From Clostridia bacterium (GTDB lineage: Bacteria > Bacillota > Clostridia > TANB77 > CAG-508): 64,000 nucleotides of DNA. Under the pieces are notes generated by a model. The model had not been told where the DNA came from. It did no database searches and worked only from the letters and a program-made list of their open reading frames with translations. The stretch is taken from positions 1-64,000 of the forward strand of contig JAFROW010000005.1 of the NCBI GenBank assembly GCA_017429505.1, written 5' to 3'. This document shows, piece after piece, positions 46,701 through 54,861 of the stretch. Within the stretch, counting starts at the first letter, position 1, and each line of letters begins with the position of its first letter. Made by a program: the position numbers and the translations under genes.

Positions 46701-48210
46701 AGTTATATGAACCATTTGTTCCACTTAACCATTGTCCTGATGATGTTTGAATTTTAAATCCTGCTGATAATGAAACTCCTGTATCTTTATCAACTTTGTT
46801 TATTGTTAAGCTTCCTGTTTCCGTTTTATAATTTGTATATGTTTTTGTAACTTTAACTATGTTTGCATTTATTGTTGCTGTTCCAAAATATACCCATTTA
46901 TTTGTTTTGTCATATCCTGGTTGATCTTCTAATATATACCCTTTTGGTGGTATAACCTCATAAACTTTGTATATACCAAATTTTAATTTTTTTAATGTTA
47001 TTGGTGATGTATAAACTTCTGCTCCAACAAATGTATTATTGTAATTGTATGAACCATTTTTTCCGCTTAACCATTTTCCTGATGGTGTTTGAATTTTAAA
47101 TCCTGCTTTTAATGCTTTTTTGGTCTTTTTATCTATTTTAGTTATAGTTAAATTTCCTCTTGTTTTGCTGTTTGTAAATGTTTTTTTAACTTTAGCTGTG
47201 TTTGCATTTACTACTGCTGTTCCAAAATATACCCATTTATTTTTTGCATCATATCCCGGTTGGTCTTCTAATATATATCCACTTGGTGCTTTTACTTCAT
47301 ATATTTTATATGTACCAAATTTCAATTTTTTTAAAGTTATTGGAGATGAGTATTCTGTTGCACTTGCAAAGGTATTCTCATAATTATATGAACCATTGCT
47401 TCCACTTAACCATTTTCCTGATGGTGTTTGGATTTTGAATCCTGCTTTTAATACTTTTTTTGTATCTTTGTCTATTTTATTAATTGTTAGTTGACCATTT
47501 GGTGTTTCTATACTATTTGATGATTTTACAAGTAAAAGATTCTGTTTCGCATTTGATTTTACACATATCCACATTTCAGCTTCTATAGTAGTCCTTGGTT
47601 GTGAAGTTGCATATTTTTTTGAATAATCTATTGCTCTATTTACAAAATCTGTTACCTTTTGTTTTCTGCCACTGCTTCTATTTGCACTACTTATATTGAA
47701 ATAATTAATATCACTGCTACTTATTCCTAGTGCAGATCCAACACTAGACATCCATCCTCCTGCTGTCATATAATGCTTTATAGAAAGGTTTCTTATTTCA
47801 TCGTCTCCACTTCCAGCATATCCTTTTCTTAAATTTTCTTGATCTATTAAATATGCTAAAGCAAGGTTTTTATTGCTTGTAACACTTTTTCCTGCTGAAT
47901 TAGTTGCTACATTGCCTGAAATCTTTATGTAATTTTTTACAGTATAATCATAATAATGCTTTTTTATAGTTGTTACATTATGTTGAATACAATATACCTG
48001 ACTGCTTGGGTGATCTTGCTCAAAAGCGTCATTTGCATCAGTACCACTTCTATAAATCCTTACAGTTTTTCCAACAGCATTTCTTCCGGCATTATATAAA
48101 CTTGTTCTTGTATTATAAGTTGCAGCATTTGCTTCTTTTGGAAATACTATTGTAAATAACATTGTAAATAACAAAATTATAATTATTTTTTTGTTAATTC
48201 TGTTTATCAT
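43777..48210 (-). CDS. Adhesin B1: SpaA/SdrD-type surface protein, TPPTG sorting signal
   Basis: I place the start at ATG 48210 (AAAGGAG upstream) because the following MINRINKKIIIILLF aligns with the B3 N-terminus. An earlier ATG at 48252 has an equally good site and would add 14 residues. The 1477-residue product has a signal peptide, an N-terminal domain with VYCIQHN and ALAYLIDQENLRKGYAG as in B3, and three very similar SpaA repeats (about 240-570, each with AGFKIQT, WLSG, GSYNY, ITLKKLKFG or similar, and GY-L-QPGYD). SdrD B-like modules follow at about 580 and 983. It ends with TPPTGA, a hydrophobic helix and KKYVVK. It closely resembles B3 from the SdrD region onward, indicating a recent duplication. 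Confidence 0.86.
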   Translation of the reverse strand: MINRINKKIIIILLFTMLFTIVFPKEANAATYNTRTSLYNAGRNAVGKTVRIYRSGTDANDAFEQDHPSSQVYCIQHNVTTIKKHYYDYTVKNYIKISGNVATNSAGKSVTSNKNLALAYLIDQENLRKGYAGSGDDEIRNLSIKHYMTAGGWMSSVGSALGISSSDINYFNISSANRSSGRKQKVTDFVNRAIDYSKKYATSQPRTTIEAEMWICVKSNAKQNLLLVKSSNSIETPNGQLTINKIDKDTKKVLKAGFKIQTPSGKWLSGSNGSYNYENTFASATEYSSPITLKKLKFGTYKIYEVKAPSGYILEDQPGYDAKNKWVYFGTAVVNANTAKVKKTFTNSKTRGNLTITKIDKKTKKALKAGFKIQTPSGKWLSGKNGSYNYNNTFVGAEVYTSPITLKKLKFGIYKVYEVIPPKGYILEDQPGYDKTNKWVYFGTATINANIVKVTKTYTNYKTETGSLTINKVDKDTGVSLSAGFKIQTSSGQWLSGTNGSYNYNNSLEGAQTYASPITLSGLKFGTYKIYEVTPPKGYDLAEQEGYDKTNNWVPYGKATINANSPKVSRKITNEQKISIKGYVWIDTQATKDGAFNSLYDNTREAKVAGVTVKLIDKSSKNAIATTKTNASGEYLFENLISRSQLKDYYVEFNYNGVKVGMKDATGKDYQEDLNKYIPVAFNSENANDIKKEGSRAIMDNVAYEDTKLSGVATTYKGTDKETTYGLSGNLYNKLIEGDLLNNINLGIKRIPDTDYNIDENLASVKIVMKGYDYTYTYGGQGDRSRIAAPKVNFQKKGTISGYTADIYPSDIAYDIKNSTEELKVYVKYRIDITNTTTIGTGDAANNYNELYKEKALHISKLTDKFDTKRYKLSDSNWTEKDGIAIIKEEYLKDIKEAGIGSNKTGTKFIEFSVNHDAILDILNHPYGIIEEYPTKATAIGYHEYTRKDYSWQNNITKDQTHRTVDDTRDADAPYLIFKLGQERILSGKVFEDKVVTNDGQKLGNGVYDDKENIVKDVKVELLDILENISDITKLPVSNLYGAQGEGDNARTAISNKAVVVTGADGIYTFNGVVPGYYVIRFTYGDGTQKICDISGKEISTLSALDYKSTIVTNEAAKGALKGGTDAEWYKKLGNTNATVAVDNLDTRIGVNNGTLQNIMAGTAKVSITIENTITNTADIVVSENGAQAQLSNNKFEGLNLGVIEMPIQSAKIEKIITNIRLVNAQNNIGFEGNPETDSLQGVSDLDNVKNGGSTYVRAELHDDMISGATFELTYAIKVTNTSDVNYYNKEYYWYGESQENKEVTLVINELTDYLDKVLDFDKEKSDSKFNVSTDTAILQNEDISNKTIISLSNWNTKLYTEKNTTRKDNNCKTSDTVSLVANRLLSAQDDDMEYINDVQITTTNNGTDDRDNSEDKETFIKTIKTTKIDNQAQAKATITPPTGADRQTIIMYVVVGTLALAILSAGVVVIKKYVVK

Positions 48211-48272
48211 AATTTTTTCTCCTTTCATTTTTAATTTATTTTTTATAAACATTTATAATCCTCCTTTCACCC

Positions 48273-51200
48273 TCATATCTCAATTTTATCTAAAAGTAAC
48301 TTTTTATTAACCAAATATGCAAGTCCTAAAATCACTATTATAGTAGTTAGTGTAAGTGCTACATAATTTGCTGCTGTACCTGTTTTTACACCTATAATTG
48401 CATCTGCTGATCCTATATCTGTTGTTTCATTGTTATTTTTATCTGTTGTGGTATTTGGTATTCCCATACTATTATAAGCTGATTCTATCTCCGCTTTATT
48501 GTTTGTTAAACCTGTATTTGACTCTGTCATTTTCTTTGTAAGAGTAAGTATTACTTCTTGCGACTGTCCAGGTTCTATCAATGTATCTGAAAGACTTGAT
48601 GTATATATATTGTTTCCTTTTCTATACCAATTGCTATTTAATCCTGAATTAAATGTTAGTGATTTTGGTAGATAGTCTACTATTGTCTTTGCATATCCTG
48701 CAATTTCTCCAACATTTGTAACTTTTAATTTGTACTCTATTACAACACTTGAACCACTTAGCTCTTTTGAAGAAATTTCAACTTTTGCTAAATCTTTGTC
48801 TTCATAATCGTAAGTTTTTGAACCATTTTTGTTTGTTACAATTATTTTATTTATTGTTTTATCAAGTTTTAAACTAAATATTTTTGCTTCCGCAAGACCT
48901 AAGTCAATGTCTATTTTATCATCTTCAAGATTTATGCTATCTGTAAATGCTGCTGTTTTTTCTTCGCCATTTACAATTCTTGAGGCTTTTATAGCATCTG
49001 AGTTTATAGATTCATCTACTCCTTCAGTTTGATAGCTTGTTACCATAAATTTATCTGTGTCATATTCAAATGCTACTATATAGTTACCTTCTTGTAAGTT
49101 TGCTAATTCATATCGTCCATCACTTCCTGTAGTTGTTGTTATTTCTTCATTATTATATGTTGCTATTTTATTTGTTTGTACATTTATTGCATATACTTTT
49201 ATTCCACTTAGAAGTTCTTCTTCATCATCTCTTAGTCCATCATTATTTTCATCTTTCCATACAATTCCAGAAATTGAATATGTATTAGTGTTAGTATTTT
49301 CTTCGTCATCTTCATCAATATATTCATCTTCTTGTTCCTCATCTTCTAGTTCATCACCTTCTAGTTCATCATCTTCTAGTTCCTCATCTTCTGGTTGTTC
49401 ATATTCTGGTTCATCATCTTCTAAATCATCATCTTCGTCTATCTTTATTTCTATATTATAGACTTTTTCACTTTTTTCCGCTAGCTTAATACCCTCATCA
49501 AGTATTGTCATATTATTTATAATTTTTAGGTCTCCTTTGTCATATGGCAAATCATCATCTTGAACTTTTCCTATAATTTCGATATTCATCTCTTTATTAG
49601 CTTTTAACTCTTTTTCTATTGTTATAGTATCATATTCTATGTCATCAGAATCAATTACTTCTAATGTATAGGTGGCATTATTTCCATCTATTTTAATGCT
49701 TTCTAAACTTAAATATTTTGAAAATTCATCTGTAATTGTTAATTTATCTACATCTGTAATTCCTTCATTTTTTATTTTATATACATATTTAATTTGGTCT
49801 CCTGTTTTAACATAATTGCCTTTTGTAGCATTTTCTGCAGTTGATGTAGATTCAATTGCAACTAAAGCTCCAACAATATTCTCATTTAGTTCATTTGATC
49901 TGTATGTCTTACCATTAGAATCTGTAACCTGTGCACTTAATCTTGATGGAATTAAATGGTCATTTTGTTTAATAGCATTTACTTTTGCATTTATAAGAAC
50001 TAGTATAGTTTTGTTTTTAGGGATTGAAGCAAAAGTTAATGTATTGTTATTTTCTAATTGAATTTCATATTCGTCTTTATCGCTTTCTTCATCTCCCCCT
50101 TCGCCATCTATAGACCAATCAATTGTCTTAAATTGTATTGCATCACTTTTTTCTAATAAAACTTTTATGTTTTTTTGCTCTTCATTTGTTAAGTTTGTAA
50201 TTTTCAATCCATATATATAGTTACATCCTGATAATAAATCTGTATTAGGCTTTCTAAAATATGGCATACATATTATCTTTAATTTTGCTGGGCTTATTTT
50301 GCTTGTAAATATAATTTCTTCTTTTTTCTCATTATTTTGACTAATTATAAACTTTGATTCAATATTTTTTTCTTCAGTTATATTTTCATTTACTACTACA
50401 CTAAATGAACGGCTAAATTCTTGTCCTGATTTTATAGTTATATTATCTTGAACCAATGTATTCTTGTTTAGTATTGTATTAAAGTACTCTTCACCATCAA
50501 GATATTCTCCTTTATTTTCATCATATTTTGGATAATTAGGATTAATCATAATTAATGTGGTATTTTCTGGAATACTTGCTTCTAATTTAGCATTTGTTAA
50601 ATCTGTGGCACCACTATTTACCATTTTTACAATATATGTTACTATTTCTCCTGCTTTAACTTCATCACCTTGTTTTATCTCTTTTCCCTGTACTTTAGCT
50701 GTTAAACTTGTTTTTAATTCTGCAATTTTTCCTGTTGATAAAATTATCTTTGTAGATTCTGCTTGCTTTTTTGTATTGCTTAAGTTATTTGTATATGAAA
50801 CATTATAAAAGGTTTCTGTACTTAAATTATATGGCAAATTTTTTCCAATATTTACGTCATAACTAAAGTTTAATTGTGCTCCATTTGCAAGTGAACTAAT
50901 TACTATTAAATAATATTTAGAATCTTTTGAAGCTTCTTCTTTCCAATTGTTTTCTGCTTTACTAATACTTGTTGTAGGATTATCTACAGATGTGTAATAA
51001 ACTTTTGCGTTTTCAATGTTTGTTCTTATTTTGCTTGTTCTTTCTATCTTTCCTTCTATATTTGCTATTTTTCCAAATATTGCTATATTTGATATATCTG
51101 ATTCTTCATTATTTACTACTTGCATTTTTATAGTTGCATTTTTAGTTTCTGCATTATTACTAAGTGCAATTTCTTTATCAGTTTCTTTTCCAAATGTAGC

Positions 51201-53255
51201 AACATTGTACTCTTCTATATTGTTGGTTAAAATCATTGAGTTTTCTGATACAATATTTATTTTTACTTTTTCTTCTCCGTTATCTGCATATTTTACTGCA
51301 TTTTCGTTTGTATATGTCATAGTAACTTCTTCTGTACTATTTGTAGCTAATTTGCTTAATTCAACATTTGCAGTAATATTTAGTGTTGTTCCTTTAACAG
51401 CATCACCTTCATATTTTTTTTGCTCTCCTATTAAATTAATTATTATAACTTCTTGTCCATTTTCTTGGTTTATTTTAAAATTACCTTGTTTTATCTCTAA
51501 TCCATTACCATACATTAAACTACATTTTGCAGATATTTTATTTATTTGTTTTGGTAACTTTATTTTTACAACTGGATTTTTGTATAAGTCTCTAGATTCA
51601 CTATCTGTTTCTAGTACTGCTGTTATATGCATTTCTTGTTCTGCTGATGTTGTAAGAGTAAGTGGCTCTACTTTTATACTTGCTTTTGATTCTGTTTCTT
51701 TTAATGTAATTGTAGAATTTGCTTTTGCAGTATTTGTTGAACTATCATTTTTGGTGTATGTTACTTGATTTGAATCTTTTATTTTGCTAAGCTCTTTAAT
51801 TTGTTCTCTTGTATAATTTGTTTTTACAATTGTTTTTGTGACTTCATATTTTAAAATTCCATTATTTGAAGGTCTTGATGTTTCTATATTAAGTACTCTT
51901 GCACCTGCTTCAAAATTAACTATAATGTTTCCGCCTTCATCAGTTTTTTCTTCATTTGTAATTGTTTTTACATTATTTGCTTGATCTCTTATGCTCAAAC
52001 TCCATGTATTTCCTAATACACTCTCAATATTTCCCTTATTAAATTTAATGCTTTTATAGTTAACTGCCAATTCTTTTTCTTCTTGTTCCTTTAATGCTTT
52101 TACTTCTTGTTCATTGATTGCTAATTTTTGTAGCATTTGGGCATAATCTACAAATATTTGTGTTTTTGTAACATAATCTTTTTGCTCTCCAGCATATAAT
52201 TTTCCTTTGGCTATTTCTGCTTGAGCTTCTGTTTCTGTTATAGAGACAAAATTTTCTTTATTTTCTGTAATAGTCACTTCTGAGTTTTGTGTTAATTCTT
52301 TATCATTATATGTTGTAACTACAGCTTTTGTTGTTATTTTTGAATTTATAATTTCTGCTGTTTCTGGATATTTCGCTGTAACTACAAATACATCACTTGC
52401 ATTTTTTATCCATTCTATTTTATTATTCTGTCCATTTTGAACTCTTATATTTAACTTTCCATTCTCATAATTGTAGTTTGAGGTTGTAAATTCTTTATCT
52501 CCATTTGTTGAAGCTGTCGTCCTTTTATGTACTACAACTGATTCTGGCTCTCCTGGAACACTAACTTCTATATTTGTTTCTTTTACAGGATAAGAATTAT
52601 TTTCTATTTTACTTGCAACCAATAGTTGAACTATCTTCTTGTTTACTCCGTCTTCACTATATGTTGAATTAGTTAAATATTCTGTACTTAATAATAAATT
52701 GATATTTTCAGGATATGTCCAATTTAGATTTAATTCAGCTTTTCCTTTTATTTGTGTACTATTCTTGCTATTTACATAATTTCCTGTTAGATTTATTACT
52801 GATGTTTTACTTAAATAATCTACATCGAATTCTTCCAAATTTGTATATTCAATTCCAACCTCTACTTTTTTTGTGTCACCCTCATTTATTTGCTTGAATG
52901 TAATTGACTTTTCGTCTATGCTACTTATATAATCACTTTTTATATCTGTTTTAAATTTAAAATTTGCATTTTCTTCTAGCTCTATTTTTGAATTAGATAA
53001 ATATCCATCTTTTTTTACACCTAATTCAAATGCAACTTTTAAGTCTTTTTTATCTATGGCAGCGGTGGTATCTAGTGACTTGTTGTTGTTTAAAAAATAT
53101 GCATTGAATTCAATATTTTGGTTATTAGTTTCTGCTGTATTTATTGCTAAGCTTACTAAATTTGCACCAACTAGGCTCAAATCTGCCATTGACATTATAA
53201 AAATAATAGCTATGGCACAAAACTTTTGTATAATTCTTCTTCCAGTAGTATTCAT
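48273..53255 (-). CDS. Surface protein A1: DUF11-like, membrane-anchored partner of B1
   Basis: At 1660 residues this is the longest A paralogue. After an N-terminal hydrophobic segment it has AINTAETNNQNIEFNAYF and the family hallmark VVVHKRTTASTNGDKEFT. DUF11-like domains occupy about 790-1240 (VKAGEIVTYIVKMVNSGATDLTNAK; TNLTNEEQKNIKVLL). An almost purely acidic linker (about 1272-1315) precedes an SdrD B-like module (SGIVWKDENNDGLRDDEE). The conserved C-terminal domain (KLDKTINKIIVTNKNG…TGLTNNKAEIES) ends in a transmembrane helix preceded by VKTG. Start: ATG behind GGGAGG. B1 follows after a short gap, so the two are probably one transcript. Confidence 0.82.
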   Translation of the reverse strand: MNTTGRRIIQKFCAIAIIFIMSMADLSLVGANLVSLAINTAETNNQNIEFNAYFLNNNKSLDTTAAIDKKDLKVAFELGVKKDGYLSNSKIELEENANFKFKTDIKSDYISSIDEKSITFKQINEGDTKKVEVGIEYTNLEEFDVDYLSKTSVINLTGNYVNSKNSTQIKGKAELNLNWTYPENINLLLSTEYLTNSTYSEDGVNKKIVQLLVASKIENNSYPVKETNIEVSVPGEPESVVVHKRTTASTNGDKEFTTSNYNYENGKLNIRVQNGQNNKIEWIKNASDVFVVTAKYPETAEIINSKITTKAVVTTYNDKELTQNSEVTITENKENFVSITETEAQAEIAKGKLYAGEQKDYVTKTQIFVDYAQMLQKLAINEQEVKALKEQEEKELAVNYKSIKFNKGNIESVLGNTWSLSIRDQANNVKTITNEEKTDEGGNIIVNFEAGARVLNIETSRPSNNGILKYEVTKTIVKTNYTREQIKELSKIKDSNQVTYTKNDSSTNTAKANSTITLKETESKASIKVEPLTLTTSAEQEMHITAVLETDSESRDLYKNPVVKIKLPKQINKISAKCSLMYGNGLEIKQGNFKINQENGQEVIIINLIGEQKKYEGDAVKGTTLNITANVELSKLATNSTEEVTMTYTNENAVKYADNGEEKVKINIVSENSMILTNNIEEYNVATFGKETDKEIALSNNAETKNATIKMQVVNNEESDISNIAIFGKIANIEGKIERTSKIRTNIENAKVYYTSVDNPTTSISKAENNWKEEASKDSKYYLIVISSLANGAQLNFSYDVNIGKNLPYNLSTETFYNVSYTNNLSNTKKQAESTKIILSTGKIAELKTSLTAKVQGKEIKQGDEVKAGEIVTYIVKMVNSGATDLTNAKLEASIPENTTLIMINPNYPKYDENKGEYLDGEEYFNTILNKNTLVQDNITIKSGQEFSRSFSVVVNENITEEKNIESKFIISQNNEKKEEIIFTSKISPAKLKIICMPYFRKPNTDLLSGCNYIYGLKITNLTNEEQKNIKVLLEKSDAIQFKTIDWSIDGEGGDEESDKDEYEIQLENNNTLTFASIPKNKTILVLINAKVNAIKQNDHLIPSRLSAQVTDSNGKTYRSNELNENIVGALVAIESTSTAENATKGNYVKTGDQIKYVYKIKNEGITDVDKLTITDEFSKYLSLESIKIDGNNATYTLEVIDSDDIEYDTITIEKELKANKEMNIEIIGKVQDDDLPYDKGDLKIINNMTILDEGIKLAEKSEKVYNIEIKIDEDDDLEDDEPEYEQPEDEELEDDELEGDELEDEEQEDEYIDEDDEENTNTNTYSISGIVWKDENNDGLRDDEEELLSGIKVYAINVQTNKIATYNNEEITTTTGSDGRYELANLQEGNYIVAFEYDTDKFMVTSYQTEGVDESINSDAIKASRIVNGEEKTAAFTDSINLEDDKIDIDLGLAEAKIFSLKLDKTINKIIVTNKNGSKTYDYEDKDLAKVEISSKELSGSSVVIEYKLKVTNVGEIAGYAKTIVDYLPKSLTFNSGLNSNWYRKGNNIYTSSLSDTLIEPGQSQEVILTLTKKMTESNTGLTNNKAEIESAYNSMGIPNTTTDKNNNETTDIGSADAIIGVKTGTAANYVALTLTTIIVILGLAYLVNKKLLLDKIEI
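49300..49440 (-). repeat. Low-complexity acidic linker repeat in A1
   Basis: Irregular short repeats of a ttctagttcatc-type unit encode runs such as DEELEDDELEGDELEDEE. Contraction or expansion in frame would be tolerated. Confidence 0.65.
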
Positions 53256-53309
53256 TATTTTTCCTCCCTTAAAAGTGTATATAAAAATTTTTAAAATATG
53301 TCTATTCTT

Positions 53310-53337
53310 ATTATAATAAAGTATTTTTTATTGTCAA
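53310..53337 (-). promoter_or_regulatory. Promoter of the A1-B1 cassette
   Basis: Minus-strand TTGACA (53332-53337), a 16-nt spacer and TATAAT (53310-53315), a near-consensus promoter. Confidence 0.75.
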
Positions 53338-53430
53338 TATGTGATTTTCTAAGTATCTTCTAACTTCTTACGGCTTTTCATTTCTTATATTATGTTACAT
53401 TTTCATTACATTTTTGTAACATAATAAATC
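53338..53430 (-). promoter_or_regulatory. Upstream boxes of the A1 promoter
   Basis: TTACGG (from 53368) lies 30 bp upstream of the -35 box, and the palindrome TTACATTTTTGTAA (53406-53419) starts 30 bp after that octamer. Both gaps are 11 bp shorter than the 41 bp seen at A2 and A3, about one helical turn. Confidence 0.52.
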
Positions 53431-53699
53431 AAAATATTTAATCTTCTTATTTTATAAAAGAACATAATTAGACACCCTATTATTATTATACCTTTTTTTT
53501 CCTTTTTTTGCAAGTTTTTTTACTATTTTTTTAAAGTTTTTATGTAACTTTTTTTCAATTCCAATTTATAATTAAGTTTGAATTCTAAAAAAAATTATAA
53601 AATTCAATAGAAATGTTACTTTCTTTTTATATTAAAAAATTTTACTCTCAATTCTTGTAACAAACTTAATTTTTTTTCATATAATAATATATAAAAAAT

Positions 53700-53752
53700 A
53701 TATATTATTAAGAAAAGTGACTTCGTCACATATTTAGGTTGCTTTGCAACTG
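53700..53752 (+). ncRNA. Two-hairpin leader of the small-protein operon
   Basis: AAGAAAAGTGAC-TTC-GTCAC (stem 53717-53729) and GTTGC-TTT-GCAAC (53738-53750) lie just upstream of the first gene. The layout and the AAGAAAAGTG prefix match the leader at 39203-39243. The rest of 53431-53700 holds only AT-rich sequence with a TATAAT at about 53684. Confidence 0.45.
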
Positions 53753-53782
53753 AATGAATAAAATACTAGAATGGAGGTTAAT

Positions 53783-53938
53783 ATGAATAACAACGATATT
53801 TCTGGCTTAATTAATATGTTAAGTAAAATGGATAAAAATCAGTTAACAAGCGGATTTAATCAATTAAATCAAATGCTTAGTAACGAAGATAAACAACGTA
53901 TTATACAAGCTTTGAATAATTATAATAAACAACAATAG
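53783..53938 (+). CDS. Small hydrophilic protein of unknown function (51 aa)
   Basis: ATG 53783 follows ATGGAGGTTAAT and opens a 51-codon frame: MNNNDISGLINMLSKMDKNQ…FNQLNQMLSNEDKQ…. It is a charged, helix-forming sequence without a signal peptide. The 'LINMLSKMDKNQL' stretch resembles the N-terminus of the next gene's product (MINNLINMLKNDPNN), so the two may be related. Family and function are not recognised. A good ribosome-binding site, 23-bp spacing to the next gene and the structured leader support a real gene. Confidence 0.7.
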   Translation: MNNNDISGLINMLSKMDKNQLTSGFNQLNQMLSNEDKQRIIQALNNYNKQQ

Positions 53939-53961
53939 TAAGAAAAAAGGAATGATACAAA

Positions 53962-54375
53962 ATGGCTGATAATTTAAATATTTCTCCTGATATGATTAAT
54001 AATTTAATAAATATGTTAAAAAATGATCCTAATAATCAATCTGCTCAAAACACTCAACAAGAAAATCAAACAAATACTAATCAGAGAAATCAATATGAAA
54101 CTAACATAAATAATCAATCTAATACTAGCTCTAAATCTGCTAGTTCATCTGTTAATATTGATTTTGAAACAATTATGAAAATGAAGTCTATAATGGAGAC
54201 TTTAAACAATTCTAATAATCAAGATAGCAATCTACTCTATTCTTTAAAACCATATTTGCGTAAGAGTAGACAGGCAAAATTAGACCAATACATAAATATT
54301 CTTAAGATAACTCAAGTTTCAAAATTCTTTAATACAAAAAACGAGAAAAAATCAGATAATAATAATATTGTTTAA
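53962..54375 (+). CDS. Conserved clostridial hypothetical protein (137 aa)
   Basis: The 137-residue product has a short N-terminal helix (NISPDMINNLINMLKN), a Gln/Asn/Thr-rich linker (about 25-65) and a C-terminal domain with the pattern DFETIMKMKSIMETLN…NLLYSLKPYLRKSRQAKLDQYINILKITQV. The 'SLKPYLR-SRQ-KLDQYI' core is familiar from small uncharacterised proteins of Clostridia. I cannot give a function. It is cytoplasmic by appearance and cotranscribed with its neighbours. Confidence 0.75.
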   Translation: MADNLNISPDMINNLINMLKNDPNNQSAQNTQQENQTNTNQRNQYETNINNQSNTSSKSASSSVNIDFETIMKMKSIMETLNNSNNQDSNLLYSLKPYLRKSRQAKLDQYINILKITQVSKFFNTKNEKKSDNNNIV

Positions 54376-54425
54376 AAAAATTCACACTCGCGAAAAATTA
54401 AAAAAAGAATTGGAGATGATATTGA

Positions 54426-54797
54426 ATGCCTTTTTATCCACCTTTTAATATGCCTTTTTTTTATAATAAATACAGATATCCTAACAATTTTTTTACTCAA
54501 AACAATCTTACACAAGAAAAAAATAATTATAAAAAAAATGTAAATTATTCAGCTCCAAAAGATTCAACTAAATACTATCTAGAACAAAATAGCTTAATAC
54601 AAAATGTTTTAGATCAAAAACAAAAAGCTTCAGAAAATCCTGAAAATTCTGAATCTTCTGAAGCTTTTTTTGAAATATTTGGTTTAAAACTATATTTTGA
54701 TGATATCTTAATCATGTGCATTCTGTTCTTTCTTTACACAGAAAAAGTACATGATGATGAATTATTTATTTGCTTAATTTTATTGCTCCTTACATAA
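54426..54797 (+). CDS. Small membrane protein of unknown function (123 aa)
   Basis: The product has an aromatic/Pro-rich N-terminus (MPFYPPFNMPFFYNKYRYP), a polar linker and a C-terminal hydrophobic region with one or two membrane helices (GLKLYFDDILIMCILFFLYT … DDELFICLILLLL). It follows the 137-residue protein by 50 bp and has GGAGATG upstream. The combination recurs in clostridial genomes as I recall it, but the role is unknown. It could tether the two soluble upstream products to the membrane; that is speculation. Confidence 0.7.
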   Translation: MPFYPPFNMPFFYNKYRYPNNFFTQNNLTQEKNNYKKNVNYSAPKDSTKYYLEQNSLIQNVLDQKQKASENPENSESSEAFFEIFGLKLYFDDILIMCILFFLYTEKVHDDELFICLILLLLT

Positions 54798-54861
54798 TTT
54801 TTATATACTCTAATTATATTATTAGTATTAAAGTAAATTCCCTCTTATTTAAATAATAAAT

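Noticed and set aside
51016-51768. Open 250-codon frame on the plus strand
   Set aside because: It is antisense to the conserved A1 gene, has biased hydrophobic composition expected from reverse-complemented Thr/Asn/Lys codons, and has no ribosome-binding site.
19532-53255. A sortase or DGR reverse transcriptase hidden in the locus
   Set aside because: No product shows the sortase TLxTC motif or a reverse-transcriptase [YF]xDD active site; both must lie elsewhere if present.
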